Source: Megalopta genalis
Taxonomy: Eukaryota; Arthropoda; Insecta; Hymenoptera; Halictidae
Direction: 5' to 3'
Assembly (NCBI RefSeq): GCF_051020955.1
Contig: NC_135018.1
Location: 5,184,814 to 5,248,813, forward strand
Length of the DNA stretch: 64,000 nucleotides
Position 1 is the stretch's first letter; each line of letters opens with the position of its first letter. The notes below the pieces were generated by a model. The model was not told the DNA's origin. It ran no database searches and saw only the letters and a program-made list of their open reading frames with translations. The translations under genes and the position numbers were made by a program. Below are positions 26,047 through 37,748 of this stretch, piece by piece.

Positions 26047-26468
26047 TGTTGGGATTATGGAATGAAAATGAATATGATTCTAATTCTTTTCTTAAAAAGG
26101 ACTTTATTTTATTCCTTTATTGAGAGAAGGTATATGGGCGAAAACGATCGAGCGACCAAACTCTACTGAGAGTCCGGTAAGAAAAAACGCTTCTTTTATA
26201 CCCTTCTTGGGTTCGTCTTATTCACCAATCAGAGACGTTTTATTTGTCGCGTTTCACATTGTATACGTGACGCTGGGATCCCCAAACAGTCAGGGCACGA
26301 TGTATATCTAATGGTACCGGTGATGATGTATCGCGGTATCTACTATATACAGTTTACATCACCGTCGTTGCCCGCTGACGGTACCGGCGAAAATGTAAAC
26401 CGATATCTTAGTATCTTAGTACTAAGTAAACTATAGATTAATTTTTGTTCGAGGCTAAAATTTCAACA
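26047..26468 (-). mobile_element. Solo LTR, copy 1
   Basis: 422 bp, read on the minus strand from TGTTGAAATTTTAGCC to CCATAATCCCAACA. It is flanked by a perfect 5-bp target duplication (plus-strand CAATT at 26042-26046 and 26469-26473). Inside are a CCAAT, a TATAAAAG box and AATAAA signals in the order expected of an LTR. The short open frame near its 3' part belongs to the LTR and is not a gene. Superfamily (Gypsy or BEL/Pao) cannot be decided from the LTR alone. Confidence 0.85.
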
Positions 26469-26473
26469 CAATT

Positions 26474-28519
26474 AAAACAGAAAGAGAATAGGTACGGTAA
26501 GTTTGACCATAGAACCATAGAATGCAATACAAATTCCAATATATTAATTCGAATAAAGCAAGAGCTTTTAAAACGTTTCGACCGGCTGCAGACATTTAAA
26601 TTCCGAGTACATTGAAACGTCCAGTACGGCAATGAGTTAATCAAATGAAATTGGAATGTACTGAATTTCCAGGCGAGAATTTAATTTCTCCTGAATGAAA
26701 ATCTGCGTAACAGGATCTCAAATTAAACGGTCAAACTGACACGATTCTCCTTCCATTCATAATTCAACGCGGTACTGATAACGAGCTGATAAGCGAGAGA
26801 TTGACTCGTGCCTGGCCTCTCGTTTCTTATCGTTCACTCCGCATAGGAATTCGTGTCAACGCCAGATGAGGGTTCGTTTCCCTCTGACAAAACATGCGCG
26901 ATCCTGCTAACCTGCTCACTGGTCTAGGCAAAGATCGGAATCTTATACAAGAAAAGGAAAGAAGCATAACCGGGAACGATGTCTGTATCTTTTATTTTAA
27001 AAGATATCAGATTTATTACTCAGCCCGTTAATTAAGAAATTAACTTTTGTTCAATTCGTTTCACAATGGAGACTTTTCTTCTTCGCAGTAAGAAGTTATA
27101 TTATAGGATCAGATAGGAAAGTTGAAAGAACGTGAGTTTTTTTTTATTTTCTTTCGACATTCCAAGTAATAGCAAAATTAGAAAAAAGTATTTTAGTTAC
27201 TGTACAGTAAACTAGTAAACATACTACTAAACAGCAAACGTTTAGTACCTGCAGTTTTAAAAAAGTTACACCGTTTTCTCGACGGTGTAACTTAATTACA
27301 TCAGTACGAAAACAATTATTACTCTTTCGCTATTTTCGAAGAGTGCAGTATTCGTTAAAATGTGTCGATAAAACTAAAAATTCTTTTACTCTGTACTGTC
27401 CAGTAGGAAATATGTACCATGTAGTTCGCTTTTCACCGGTTCCATTTATCACATCTATATGTATATATGTATATAACTTAATCTTTCGTGTCACAAGTGA
27501 AATAGCCAAGTGAGAATATTAAAAAGTTCAAGAAGGAACTGAATCAATATGTCAACAGAAGAAGAGGAGGGGTGACCAGTATTTTTCTACGATTGGTCCT
27601 CACGAAATTCATGGTTCTCTAAAACAATGTTTCTCAAACTACAGTGGTCATAAAAAGTTAAAAGCTAACTTGATTTTCAATAAGTTATTGACATGTGAAC
27701 AAAAACGATCCCTCGCGCAAACGATGGCTACGACGATCCAATTTTTCGGTTGCATTCATTTTTAATCGAACAGAATAAAGGCCAGTCTTCAAAAATTTGT
27801 ATCACGCTTGCTTTCAAGCACTTTCTGGCCTATTAACAATAATTACTAACTTGGTCAGCAAATATCTTCTTTTGGTTACGTAGTCTTTCGTCTTGTTTCC
27901 TTTCACGTTTACGATTATTAACGCATTTTTATTTACGGTTATTGAAATTGTAAAGACACATTTATGAGGAATATGTTCGATAAATTTGTTTCGTTTTACA
28001 TGTATTATGAGGAAACCCGCGCTAAATATATATGCTTGTTCTGTATCTGCAGATTTCAAAACGAGGCAAATAAATAACAATTAGACAATATGCGTATAAC
28101 TGAAATTAAAATTCATCGTCTTGTAATCGATGCTGTATGTGTAGATGTATTGGTGAATGTTTTCATCGTTAGGCAGTAATTTCTCACGAAGTGGTGGCAT
28201 CTCACAGTTAGCATCTTTAACGAATAACAAATAACATGTAACGAATAACAAGTGACGCAAGAGATCGACGGTGCTGACGCAACGATGCAATTTTTGGCTC
28301 TGTAATTTGTCTCCGTGCCGAGCCACTCTACACCGCTCCGGTGTTACAATCAACGCAAATGAGATTTCTCTGTCACCGACGCGTCGCACAGTGGGGTATT
28401 CGTCCCGAAAGTGCAGTTACGACTATTTTAAAAGTAGCTCAATCTTTAAACTTCCATAACATTGTTAATGTTCATCCAAATGAACCACATAACGTTTTAA
28501 AGTTTGAGATTTCTACTTT
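26474..28519. other. Intergenic between two inverted solo LTRs
   Basis: No gene or RNA recognised. The patch 26,760-26,930 is GC-richer and might be regulatory. The rest is AT-rich with short meaningless frames. Confidence 0.4.
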
Positions 28520-28524
28520 CCGAT

Positions 28525-28949
28525 TGTTGAAATTTTAGCCTCGAACAAAAATTAATCTATAGTTTACTTAGTACTAAGATACTAAGATATCGGTTTACAT
28601 TTTCGTCGGTTCCGTCAGCGGGCAACGACGGTGATGTAAACTGTATATAGTAGATACCGCGATACATCATCACCGGTACCATTAGATATACATCGTACCC
28701 TGACTGTTTGGGAGTCCCAGCGTCACGTATACAATGTGAAACGCGACAAATAAAACGTCTCTGATTGGTGGACAAGACGAACCCAAAAGGGGTATAAAAG
28801 AAGCGTTTTTTCTTGCCGGACCCTCAGTAGAGTTTGGTCGCTCGATCGTTTTCGCCCATATACCTTCTCTCAATAAAGGAATAAAATAAAGTCCTTTTAA
28901 GCAAAGAATTATATAGAATCATATTCATTTTCATTCCATAATCCCAATA
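28525..28949 (+). mobile_element. Solo LTR, copy 2, inverted relative to copy 1
   Basis: 425 bp, the same family as the element at 26,047 and roughly 95% alike by eye. It begins TGTTGAAATTTTAGCC and ends CCCAATA (one change from CAACA), with the perfect 5-bp target duplication CCGAT at 28520-28524 and 28950-28954. CCAAT, TATAAAAG and AATAAA are in order on the plus strand. Confidence 0.85.
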
Positions 28950-28954
28950 CCGAT

Positions 28955-30250
28955 GATATAAACTACACTTTTACTAAAATGCGCGTTTTGTGTGAGGGCA
29001 AATTCAGTCCTGAAAGAGGAGCGTATCTGATCGTAAAATTTCTTGATATTTTTAATCGTCTAGTGGTTGATATTTTCAATCGTTTAGTGGTTGATATTTT
29101 CAATCGAAGTATAATTTACGTATTTAGAAATACATAATCCAATAGTATCTTCCTCATCTCATTCGTCTTCGTTACGTCCGTGTCTCTGTTAAGTGAACCG
29201 TCGTGTCGGAAGAAATTTTTTCCTGACGTTGAAAAATTTCGCGAAGATAATAACAAAAACAGCAAAACTACTCAATCGGCTAGCCTGAACTGTAATCTTC
29301 TCGTCGGCAGACTTCGGGACCTACTTCTTCATTTAGAACTCTGCGATTGATCCGATTCACGCCGGTCTGAAACTGGTTTATAACGCGGAAAAAGTCCAAA
29401 ACAGAGTACCTGTTCGTTTATATTTGACATTTATTGAACTACTATCGATCGTTTCACTTTGATAAAATTTCCGATGCTTTCCTCTGCACTAGTAAAATAA
29501 TTATTTGATTATACGTCAGTGATCAATCTACCCAAAAGTAACAAACTGCAATATTTGAAAAGAAGTTAATTGCCGAAAGCAATATCGAAGAAACAAAACG
29601 ATAAACTATTAAAAAAACACATATCCTATTATTTTTATACAAAAAACTTGATACTCCGTATGAATTCCTGTACGAATAAATTCCTATTTGGCTAAAACCT
29701 TATTCTAATCCGAATATAAATTTCTTATTCGGATAAATTTTTATCTAGATTTTATATTCGATGAATACAAAATCGATGATAGCATCGAATAAGATATTAT
29801 TCGTTAATCTTTTAACTCTTATCCGTCATCCGAATAAAATTGGTCCTAACTCTGGTTCAAATAATCGAGATCCGAACCATTTTCATAAAATATTTTACGC
29901 TATTTTTAGAAAAATCCCAGCGTGACCCATCTCAGGGTTAGGAACGATTCGGGAAACGTTTTCTGTGTAGCTGGAATATTCGGACACGAAGACTGAACAG
30001 TATAAGCATCCAATTATGGACCGCTCGTAGATAACGCGTAGCTGTATAGTGAGTCAGCTGTTGACGACGTTCGTTCAAACGTTTCGCGGTTCCCAACGAC
30101 TCGACTATACCGTCTGTGTATCCTTGCGAATGCCTTCGACAACGAATGGAAAGTTGTTGAATGGTGAATCGGTGCCACCGCCGCGCGTCACGAGATCCGC
30201 GAGCCCATAAATATTCTTTATCGTATTCTGTCAATATACGACCGGAAATA
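28955..30250. other. Intergenic, with a 24-bp tandem repeat and promoter-like DNA
   Basis: Three copies of a 24-bp unit (TTGATATTTTCAATCGTTTA plus GTGG) lie at 29,043-29,107. The stretch 29,690-29,850 is rich in CGAATAA/TTATTCG words. The last 300 bases (29,940-30,250) become GC-richer and look like promoter and leader sequence for the candidate exon that follows. Confidence 0.35.
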
Positions 30251-30376
30251 TGTTCCGCGTGAAAACGGTGTCTATGAATCGCGCCGATTCCAACGAGGAA
30301 CGTTGCGCTCCTCCTCGTTCACCGCGCACGCATTGTTCTTTGACCGGTATTCGGAGTCCAGACACAGGCCTATTAA
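30251..30376 (+). CDS. Candidate first coding exon, unknown protein
   Basis: ATG at 30251 opens a frame reading MFRVKTVSMNRADSNEERC, then APPRSPRTHCSLTGIRSPDTG, with two proline-directed SP sites. The piggyBac element begins at the TTAA at the end of this stretch. Joining across the element gives CTATTAA followed by GTAATTG, a possible donor. An earlier donor at ACCG/GTATTC is also possible. The composition looks coding, but no family is recognised and no downstream exon can be assigned with confidence. Confidence 0.25.
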
Positions 30377-31054
30377 CACGTGACTGCCACGCATATTTAC
30401 AACAAAATCTCCTACAGGCCACCCGTGCCGCTATAGGAAGCGTGCGCTGTTAATTCATATCTGTTTCTGTTCCTGCATGAACAGTTGGAATCTTTGCCGA
30501 GTACCGAATGGTATAACTTAAAATCTCTGCCCTTATTTTTTTTCAATAATGAAAAGAGATCGGATTGCCCGGAAGGAGAAGCATAAATAAAATTACATCG
30601 TCAGATTCTGATTCGGATACTGATAAATATAATCTTAGTGATAATGAATGTTATGAAGATACTATCGACGAGATTTTACGAGAGAATTGGTCATGGAAGA
30701 AGAAAGAAATGTTGATGATACTGAGGAAGCTACAGTTCAAATAAAAGATACGAAATGGACCGATCAGAGGCACGAGCATATCTGAAAAACAAACAACTTT
30801 TTGTCCAAGCTGTCCTGATCAACCTCAACTTTGCAGAGAATGCTTTAATGTTATACACTGCGAATAATTTTTTTAATAAACCATTTTTATAAGAATTCAA
30901 TAGTTTCATTACCTCCTGTAGAATATTTGTCGAAATATTTTCGGAAATCCTTTGTAAGTAGTCAAATCAGCGTCACCCGAATTACGGGTGACGTGGCCTG
31001 ATGAGAACTTTTGCTGTCACCCGAATACGGGTGACGCGGCAGTCAACGTGTTAA
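30373..31054 (+). mobile_element. Internally deleted piggyBac element, copy 1
   Basis: 682 bp including TTAA at both ends. TIR heads are TTAACACGTGACTGCCACGC and (inverted) TTAACACGTTGACTGCCGCG. Inside, an acidic N-terminal transposase fragment (SDSDSDTDKYNLSDNE, about 30,600-30,650) and the cysteine-rich C-terminus (CPSCPDQPQLCRECF, 30,810-30,870, then TAA) remain. The catalytic core is gone. The right end carries two GTCACCCG...CGGGTGAC palindromes. A twin lies inverted at 59,426. Confidence 0.9.
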
Positions 31055-32534
31055 GTAATTGTCTAGATCTGTTAACACGATCCCTATCACACGGTATATA
31101 CGTGTTATCATCGTAACATTAGTACGATTTTTAGGCGTGATTGAGGCTATCCTGGCGTTGAAAATGGAAAATGACGAGAAAATGTACATAAAGATATGAT
31201 CGTGGACGTATGTACATATGGACGGCACAGAAACCAATCATTGTAAATCAATTATCCTTAAAATTGAGATAGATAATAATTTCGCAAATTAGCGGTAAAA
31301 AATTACAATAACCATAATAATGCAAAGCACAATTTTTATTATGTAAATAAAAATAATTAATTGATTAATTAATTAAAATAATTAATTGATTAATTAATTA
31401 AAATAATTAATTGATTAATTAATTAAAATAATTAATATTAATATTTAACTATTTTGTTTAATATTCAAGTCATTCAGTTCGATTTTAAAAAGTTACGTTA
31501 CTTTCTGTATAAACATTGTAGCGTCTGCTCAATATTAGATGTTTACGTATTATTGCTTGCATACATTGTTGGTACTTTTAGATAAACAACACACCAATGC
31601 ATAAACTTATATTTTTTAGATGGGCGATCTTCTTTATAGCCACAAATTTATCTACAATGTTGTTTCCTAAATTGAGCATGGTCCGGTTTTTTATCATTTT
31701 GTAGGTGCGATAAATCTAGATTAAATATCCATAAATCTAAGTTTCGTAGTCCATTACTGTTTAAGCTTGGTCAGTCATTTTATAAACGGTTGAGAAGATT
31801 TAATAATTCTTTCTGAAACGGAATCCCTGTGAAATGAACAACCTAATGAAATTCCACACGTGATTTTATAAAATGAAATCACCGTAAATATTCATTCAGC
31901 TCGTGGGGAGTGTAGCACGAGCTACGTAAATGTGGCACAGAATTCCACAAAGCAGAAACGGGGAAAAAGAGCAAAACACAAACGAGGAAAAAGAGCAGAG
32001 CAGAGCGAGCACACATGGGCCGGAGTCTCATCTCGAGTTGTTTGCGAACCGTTCATCGATTCCTGTGGAATTTAAAGGGAAACATACAAATCGAAAACTC
32101 AGAAAGCAAAGGGTGCGTTTTTATGAACTTGCCTTCATCATTTATTATTTGGAATAACGAAGTTAAACTACACTGGCGAAGAAATTAACATTTTTTTCGG
32201 TTTCGATAATCTGATAAGGATCAAACTTTCAACTTTAATAATTTTGCTTTAATCGCAAAACCAATACGTATAGATTTATATGTGTTCAAATACAACAGTA
32301 TAGTTTTGATAATATTGTACACATTTAAATACGTTTTCAATTTATTGGAACATAATCCCTTAACACTATTTTTTCATAACTTCACACAATGACCAATAAA
32401 AAGGAGATATGTATGTTGAAATTTTGAAAGAACATATTATCTCAATTTAATTTTAATTTTCATGAATATCTATATCTCAGGATTATCAATAAATATTTAT
32501 TTAAAATTGAATTTTTAAAATAATTGGTGTCATA
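31055..32534. other. Intergenic with AT-rich tandem repeat
   Basis: A 25-bp unit (AAAATAATTAATTGATTAAT plus TAATT) is repeated about 3.3 times at 31,350-31,435. The stretch 31,900-32,120 is purine-rich and open on the plus strand, with Lys/Arg/Glu-rich translation, but it lacks a convincing splice context. No gene called. Confidence 0.4.
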
Positions 32535-33197
32535 CAATCCATGACAAAAAGAAATAGCACACTATAAAATTAACGTGATTTTTATTTATTTAAGATTATA
32601 ACTAAGGTTTTGGTTCTGTACAAACTTGCAAAGTATCACTAGAAACATACACAAATGAAACAAAATTGAGTTTCGCCAGTCTAAACAATTCTTTTCTTAA
32701 CAAAAAGAATTTGTATGCAAATGTAGTGCGTCAAAATAATAGCACATTTAACTAAAAAGATGTGTAGCAATAAATCAGCGAATGATATTTAATGCTTCAT
32801 ATTTTATGGTTCCTTCTTTACATTTAGTAACAGCCATCATTCTCTTTGGTTAAGATTTATAGTGTTTTTGAATAGTTCTTTTCTCTAATTGCTCCCTTTC
32901 ATTTTGAATACAGCAATCTTTCCAAATTGTTTGCCTTTTCCATATATACCTCGATCTCTCAAGATTTCCTCAACAATTCTCAATGATATTAAGTTCAGGT
33001 GACCTTGCTGGTCAATCCAAAACGCGAAATTCTTCTCGATTATCTTGCTGAAAACTATACTTCTCTCCAGCAATTCTGGCGCCGTACGTTTATTCGTTCC
33101 TTAACCGTTGATTGTAAAAATCAAACCAAAACCTTGATTGTAATGTTAAATGCATAAAAATCACGCTAAAATCATGATACTTTTTTGTCGCGGACTG
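32535..33197 (-). mobile_element. Tc1-like element remnant with inverted ends
   Basis: Terminal sequences starting CAATCCATGACAAAAAG (left) and, inverted, CAGTCCGCGACAAAAAAG (right) are imperfect inverted repeats of about 90 bp that also share AACGTGATTTTTAT and AAGGTTTTGGTT-like words. TA lies at both borders. On the minus strand at about 32,820-33,075 a degenerate Tc1 transposase C-terminus is readable (EEILRDRGIYGKGKQF, a match to the block after the DDE glutamate), with frameshifts and stops. It is inactive. Confidence 0.75.
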
Positions 33198-34278
33198 TAT
33201 AACTTTGCTTTGTAATTTTAATTTAATTGAATAAAATACTACTTTTGAGGCTTCCAGCGTGGTCGTAAAAATGTTAAGATAGAGAACAAAACACAATAAA
33301 ATTGTAAAACGAAAGTGAATGAATATTAATCGAGAATCTCTCTGCAACAATGATTTAAAAAATTTGAAAAATAGGTCATCAAAAGTAGAAACAGATGTAT
33401 GGAAATAACTAGATATTGTGGCAAATCTCATGAACTTCTTCAATATAAAATCGTTTAGGCGTTCATACTCAATAAACAACATTGTGTCGTCGTACGGATA
33501 TTTCACGGCAAAAAGAAGCTTGCTGGAACAGATAAATGTCCGAAACCAGAGAGCCAAAGTCGTGTCCACTTTATGGCTGCGAATTTGTATACGCGGTGCA
33601 TCTACATAACCGGAATGCTATTTGAAAGATCGGCCAAACGCACAATAGGAGGCCAGTTAAATGCACACGCGAGGGGTTAATGACTTTGAGAATTTGCTGG
33701 GCGCAAGGGATCGGCAAAGAACCTGAACATCCCCTCTGTCGATACAAATCGTAAATCAAATTGTAAGAGCTCGACCCCCGCGGATCGATTTTCAGACCGC
33801 GGGAATGCGGAAGACGGGCTAGAATCACCGTGAGAAAACGCACGCCCGCGCACTTTTGCTTCGTTCGGGATCGTGACAAGATGTTTCGAGATTCGAGACT
33901 AAGGTCAGTACATAATGCGAGCAGGAGTCACATTTTTTAGTTTGCAATATTTATGAAAAGTTTGACACTATGATATTTATATATGATTTATGAAATCAAC
34001 GTACCTAATTGTAAGCATAGCCGTTCCTCAAATTATAACACTAAATTTATACTGCAAATTATAACTATATCTAATATAATAATATAATAACTATAGATAT
34101 AATAATATAATAAAAAAAATAAAAAAAATAATATAATATAACTATAGATATATAGATATAATAACTATATCTACTATATCCGCGGTATTTTTTATACGCG
34201 ATATCAATTTACGTGATCTGTATTTACACAGCCAGTAAAATCTTTGTCAAGCTCTTGAATTAGCAAAAATGTTGGAAT
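33198..34278. other. Intergenic, GC-richer patch at 33,570-33,890
   Basis: The minus-strand frame 33,090-33,569 crosses the Tc1 border and looks random. The patch 33,570-33,890 is GC-rich with several CG dinucleotides and could be promoter or non-coding exon DNA. From 34,060 to 34,190 the sequence is simple TA-rich repeat. Confidence 0.35.
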
Positions 34279-34309
34279 GTGCCATTATACATAGACATTC
34301 ATCCAAACA

Positions 34310-34521
34310 TTCAAAGTGCATTCAAATTTCAACAAAATTTAATGAAATGTTGCAGCGAATATCTGCAAATTTCTGAAAACTTAGTAAAAGAAAATATTGA
34401 GAAAAAATCATCCAAAAAAATTTGCATTAACAATGAAAATGAAGCGGAACTTCCAAATATTTCAAACGATGAAGATTATGAGTTTATGCCATTTAAAAAG
34501 AAAAGATTGATTGTTTTCTAA
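34310..34521 (+). CDS. Candidate terminal coding exon, unknown protein
   Basis: After a possible acceptor (TTATACATAG at 34,309) the frame reads a Lys/Glu-rich stretch, NEAELPNISNDEDYEFMPF, then KKKRLIVF and TAA. AATAAA follows about 35 bases later (about 34,556), which fits the end of a real transcript. The acidic-then-basic ending suggests a nuclear protein, but I do not recognise it. It might belong with the candidate exon at 30,251; that is a guess from strand and order. Confidence 0.3.
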
Positions 34522-36299
34522 AATGTCATAGTTATTTTTTTGTTAAGCTATATGAAATAAATACGTATTTTCAAAACTTATACTAGCTCGTATTTCCAAA
34601 AAATTTTCTCCTGTACTTAGTACACAAAATTTTTTCTTTTATACTTACAGTCATAGAAAAATGTAGAAATCTTCAGATTTCTTATAATTATTAGTCGAAA
34701 ATCGCGAAATTCAGCGATTTTCGCTATCTCTAACTATTTATAGCTCAAAACGTTGTTAACCGATTTCGATGAAATTTTCAGCTCAGATTTAAGTCACCAA
34801 GAGACATATAAATTCGGTTAGTTTGGTCTTAAGTGAATATTTGAGGTTCTCAGTGGACACTTTACGTGCTAAATGAGACTAAATCTTTCCACGTAAAAAT
34901 GTATCTAACGAATCGATAGAGTTCATAAAGTAATGCGCTGTTAAAAGTCGAGAATAAAAGAAAACGGATTTCAATTTCATTCATGAGAAGAATAAATCAT
35001 CGCGAGGAGTAGAAATATTGTGCAGTCGGTGGCACGATAACGTTATCGCGACAAAGGTATCTGTTACGCAGGCTACAAGTATTGCGTTGATTTTTCGAAA
35101 CTGACTCGCGTTACATAAACTGAGTAAATCTGCTATCAAACGTGCTGATTACGCGTTTCTTGTCTCTGCTCGATATCAATCGATCTTTCTTACCGATCAA
35201 GTGTCACGTGGCCAAGCCAAACAATGATTTTCGATTAGTGGCTTAGAAACGGTTCCAAAAATAACTGTTTAACCATTTCTGGTTCTGTACCGAGACTCGA
35301 TATTGACTTTTGTATCACTAGTTAACTTATTTTACCGATTTAGCTTCAACTTAGATTAAATACGCTACATACATATGCTATACGTAGTATGTAAGGTTGG
35401 ATATTTATTCTATCGAAAATCGATTTTTATTCCTTTCCTGTTTGAAAGTTTGTTTTCAGCTCGTTCCAATTGTTAATATTAATATATTCATGACTCAAAA
35501 AGTTGAATAACTATCCAGAAATAAATTACAAGATCTTCAAAATCGAGTTGTACAAGACTACAAAACTGCCTAGTAATTCGAAAATACGAATTTTCAAAAA
35601 ATCCCATACGCAGTAATATCATATTTATCACACCCTCCAATTATACCCAGAGCTACCACCGCCCCTCAGATTATCCCAGCGCCCTTAAGCGAGCGGTTTC
35701 TCCTAATTTGACAAGTACTGTACTAAACGACGTCTCAAGTGCCAGGTATGAATATGTTCACTATAAATCAAGAATTCTACAGCGCCGACGCGTACGCCTC
35801 AGTTCTATTTTTCGTCGGTCCCAGAAACTAAAATTATTGTATCAGATAGCATCATATTCAGCATATAAGTATGCTTATTGAGTATTATTGAGATTGACTA
35901 GAAGTATAGTTATTGTAAAGTATTTGCACAATAAATTTCCGATAACCGAAAAACTATCGATATTTAAACTGTTATAATTCCCTAAAAAGCTATTATAAAC
36001 GATAAACCTCGACTCGTTTTGAAGCCTGGAAACTTTCGTATATTCGATCGTTCATTTTCTTCTAAAAAAATTTGTATAGCGAATGTGAATCTGAAGACAT
36101 ATTTTTTACCTTCCACAGTTTTTCAATATGTATTTCGTGTATCTCTAATTTAAAACTCCATTTATACATAAATTACATCGACAAGAAAAATCTATCTTCA
36201 AATGCTTTGGTGGCACTTATTTAATGAGACATAATAGAAATTCATAAAGAACTCGAATGTCTTCCTCCTTACACTGCCATATTTTTTACATCAGACATA
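34522..36299. other. Intergenic, nothing recognised
   Basis: AT-rich with only short frames. The segment 35,640-35,830 is GC-richer (CCTCCAATTATACCCAGAGC and following), but I find no ORF, repeat boundary or RNA structure that I can support. Confidence 0.4.
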
Positions 36300-36496
36300 A
36301 ATAAGTCCAGCTAAGACGAAAACGCCTGGCGTTTTTAGGCAAAGTCTGAATTATCCGAAAATTATTTTACTATTAAGTTATCGCATTGTATATGTTACTA
36401 GCAATGTATGAAATGCGGGCATTGTATAGAATGACTTGCATTTTTAAACGAAATATGAAATATCCAAGAATTATTTTAATAATTGCCTAACCTATT

Positions 36497-36760
36497 TTAA
36501 CCCTTTCGATACTACGAGCCACTATAGTGGCCCTCCATAAGATGCCATCGAGGTACTACGAGCCACTATAGTGGCTTTCCATAAGATGCCATCGAGATAC
36601 TAAGAGCCACTATAGTGGCCTTCCATAAGATGCCATTGAGGTACTAAGGGCCACTATAGTGGCCTTCCATAAGATGCCACCCAGGTACTAAGGGCCACTA
36701 TAGTGGCCTTCCATAAGATGCCACCCAGGTACTACAGGCCACTATCGTTTGTAGCGAATA
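36497..36760. repeat. 44-bp tandem array with CCACTATAGTGG palindromes
   Basis: Begins TTAACCCTTTCGATACTACG. Perfect CCACTATAGTGG copies lie at 36519, 36563, 36607, 36651 and 36695 (starts, exactly 44 bp apart), with a broken sixth at 36739. The spacers read close to CTTTCCATAAGATGCCATCG. The palindrome and spacing are shared with the array at 14,470, but the spacers differ. Confidence 0.85.
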
Positions 36761-36863
36761 AAGTCAGTGCTTACTGCAGAAAGCTAATTCACCTTATTTT
36801 TCTCTCAACAACGGATAAATAGATATGCCTTATTTTATTCAATTTTGTTTAACTTCATTTGGA

Positions 36864-37001
36864 TTAACCCTTTTGCTACGGGCGGGTTCTCCGCTGCGGT
36901 ACCCCCGCAACGATCGGCGTCTTGTAGCGTGCAGCGATGTCGCAGCGCGCCGTCCAGCAGAAGTACCGCGGCGGAAAATCCGCCCGTAGCGAAAGGGTTA
37001 A
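36864..37001. mobile_element. 138-bp piggyBac-type MITE
   Basis: TTAA at both ends with 22-bp TIRs differing by one base (TTAACCCTTTTGCTACGGGC against TTAACCCTTTCGCTACGGGC). The interior is GC-rich with no coding capacity. Confidence 0.85.
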
Positions 37002-37113
37002 TAAAGACCTATCAGAGACAATGCCTAGGGAAAATATAATTAATATAAAAATAATGGATGTTTCACACTTCGTCTTTTTAGACGTTTTTACGCCAGGCAT
37101 TCTATACAATACC

Positions 37114-37263
37114 TGCATTTCATAATTACCATTGCAAATGCAATACTTGCATTTCATAATTACCATTGCAAATGCAATACTTGCATTTCATAATTACCAT
37201 TGCAAATGCAATACTTGCATTTCATAATTACCATTGCAAATGCAATACTTGCATTTCATAATT
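37114..37263. repeat. 34-bp tandem repeat
   Basis: About 4.4 near-identical copies of a 34-bp unit containing TGCATTTCATAATTACCATT and GCAAATGCAATACT. It abuts the right arm of the composite inverted repeat, whose last bases (TGCATTTCATA) seed the unit. Confidence 0.9.
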
Positions 37264-37748
37264 ATTGTATAGATATGGAACTATTTTTGTAAGTATCTTG
37301 AAAACGAAGGCTGAGCAACTATAGCATCTATAGGGTAAAGTTATTCAGAATAGTCTTGACAAAATATAACAAGGTCATTCGAGCTGCCTTTCCCACACGT
37401 AATTGTATTTACCAAAAAGCTTTTTCCAGAAAGTCTCTAATGGAGATTCCCAATTTTAATTAGCTTGATTGTATATAAAATTATGAGATTGATCAAAAAA
37501 ACTAAAGTAGAGTCAGTTTAGCAATAATGGCTGGCACTTTTAAACAGAGAAGAGGAGATTAATAATTTATAATTTATAATCCTTTTGTTCGAACGAATAA
37601 CGTCAACGTGAAAAGGTATTACGTTACTTCTTTCGAATAAAATTTAACGTTGAAAAACGTAAAGTTGCAGTTTTGTCCAACTAGCCTTTACGACTCGGAA
37701 CACTATGGCGGTTTTAACATGTTGGGTGTTTTACGAATAGTTACTTAC

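Larger units (their letters stand above)
36310..37127. repeat. Composite inverted and direct repeat enclosing palindrome array and MITE
   Basis: Three related segments frame this block: 36,310-36,372 (GCCTGGCGTTTTTAGGC, then AATTATCCGAAAATTATTTT), 36,409-36,480 (GAAATGCGGGCATTGTATAG onward) and, inverted, 37,040-37,127. The outer two pairs make an imperfect inverted repeat of about 90 bp around the 44-bp array and the 138-bp MITE. It may be a foldback-type element that received later insertions. Confidence 0.5.

Noticed and set aside
26120..26311. 63-codon ORF with a near copy at 28,682-28,873, at first sight a conserved small gene
   Set aside because: Both lie inside solo LTRs with target duplications, so the similarity is that of the repeat.
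33090..33569. 159-codon minus-strand ORF
   Set aside because: Runs into the TIR of the Tc1-like remnant and has Phe/Leu-rich random composition.
36497..36760. Regularly spaced palindromes considered as a CRISPR-like array
   Set aside because: Spacers are near-identical to each other, the setting is eukaryotic and no cas genes exist. It is a tandem satellite.
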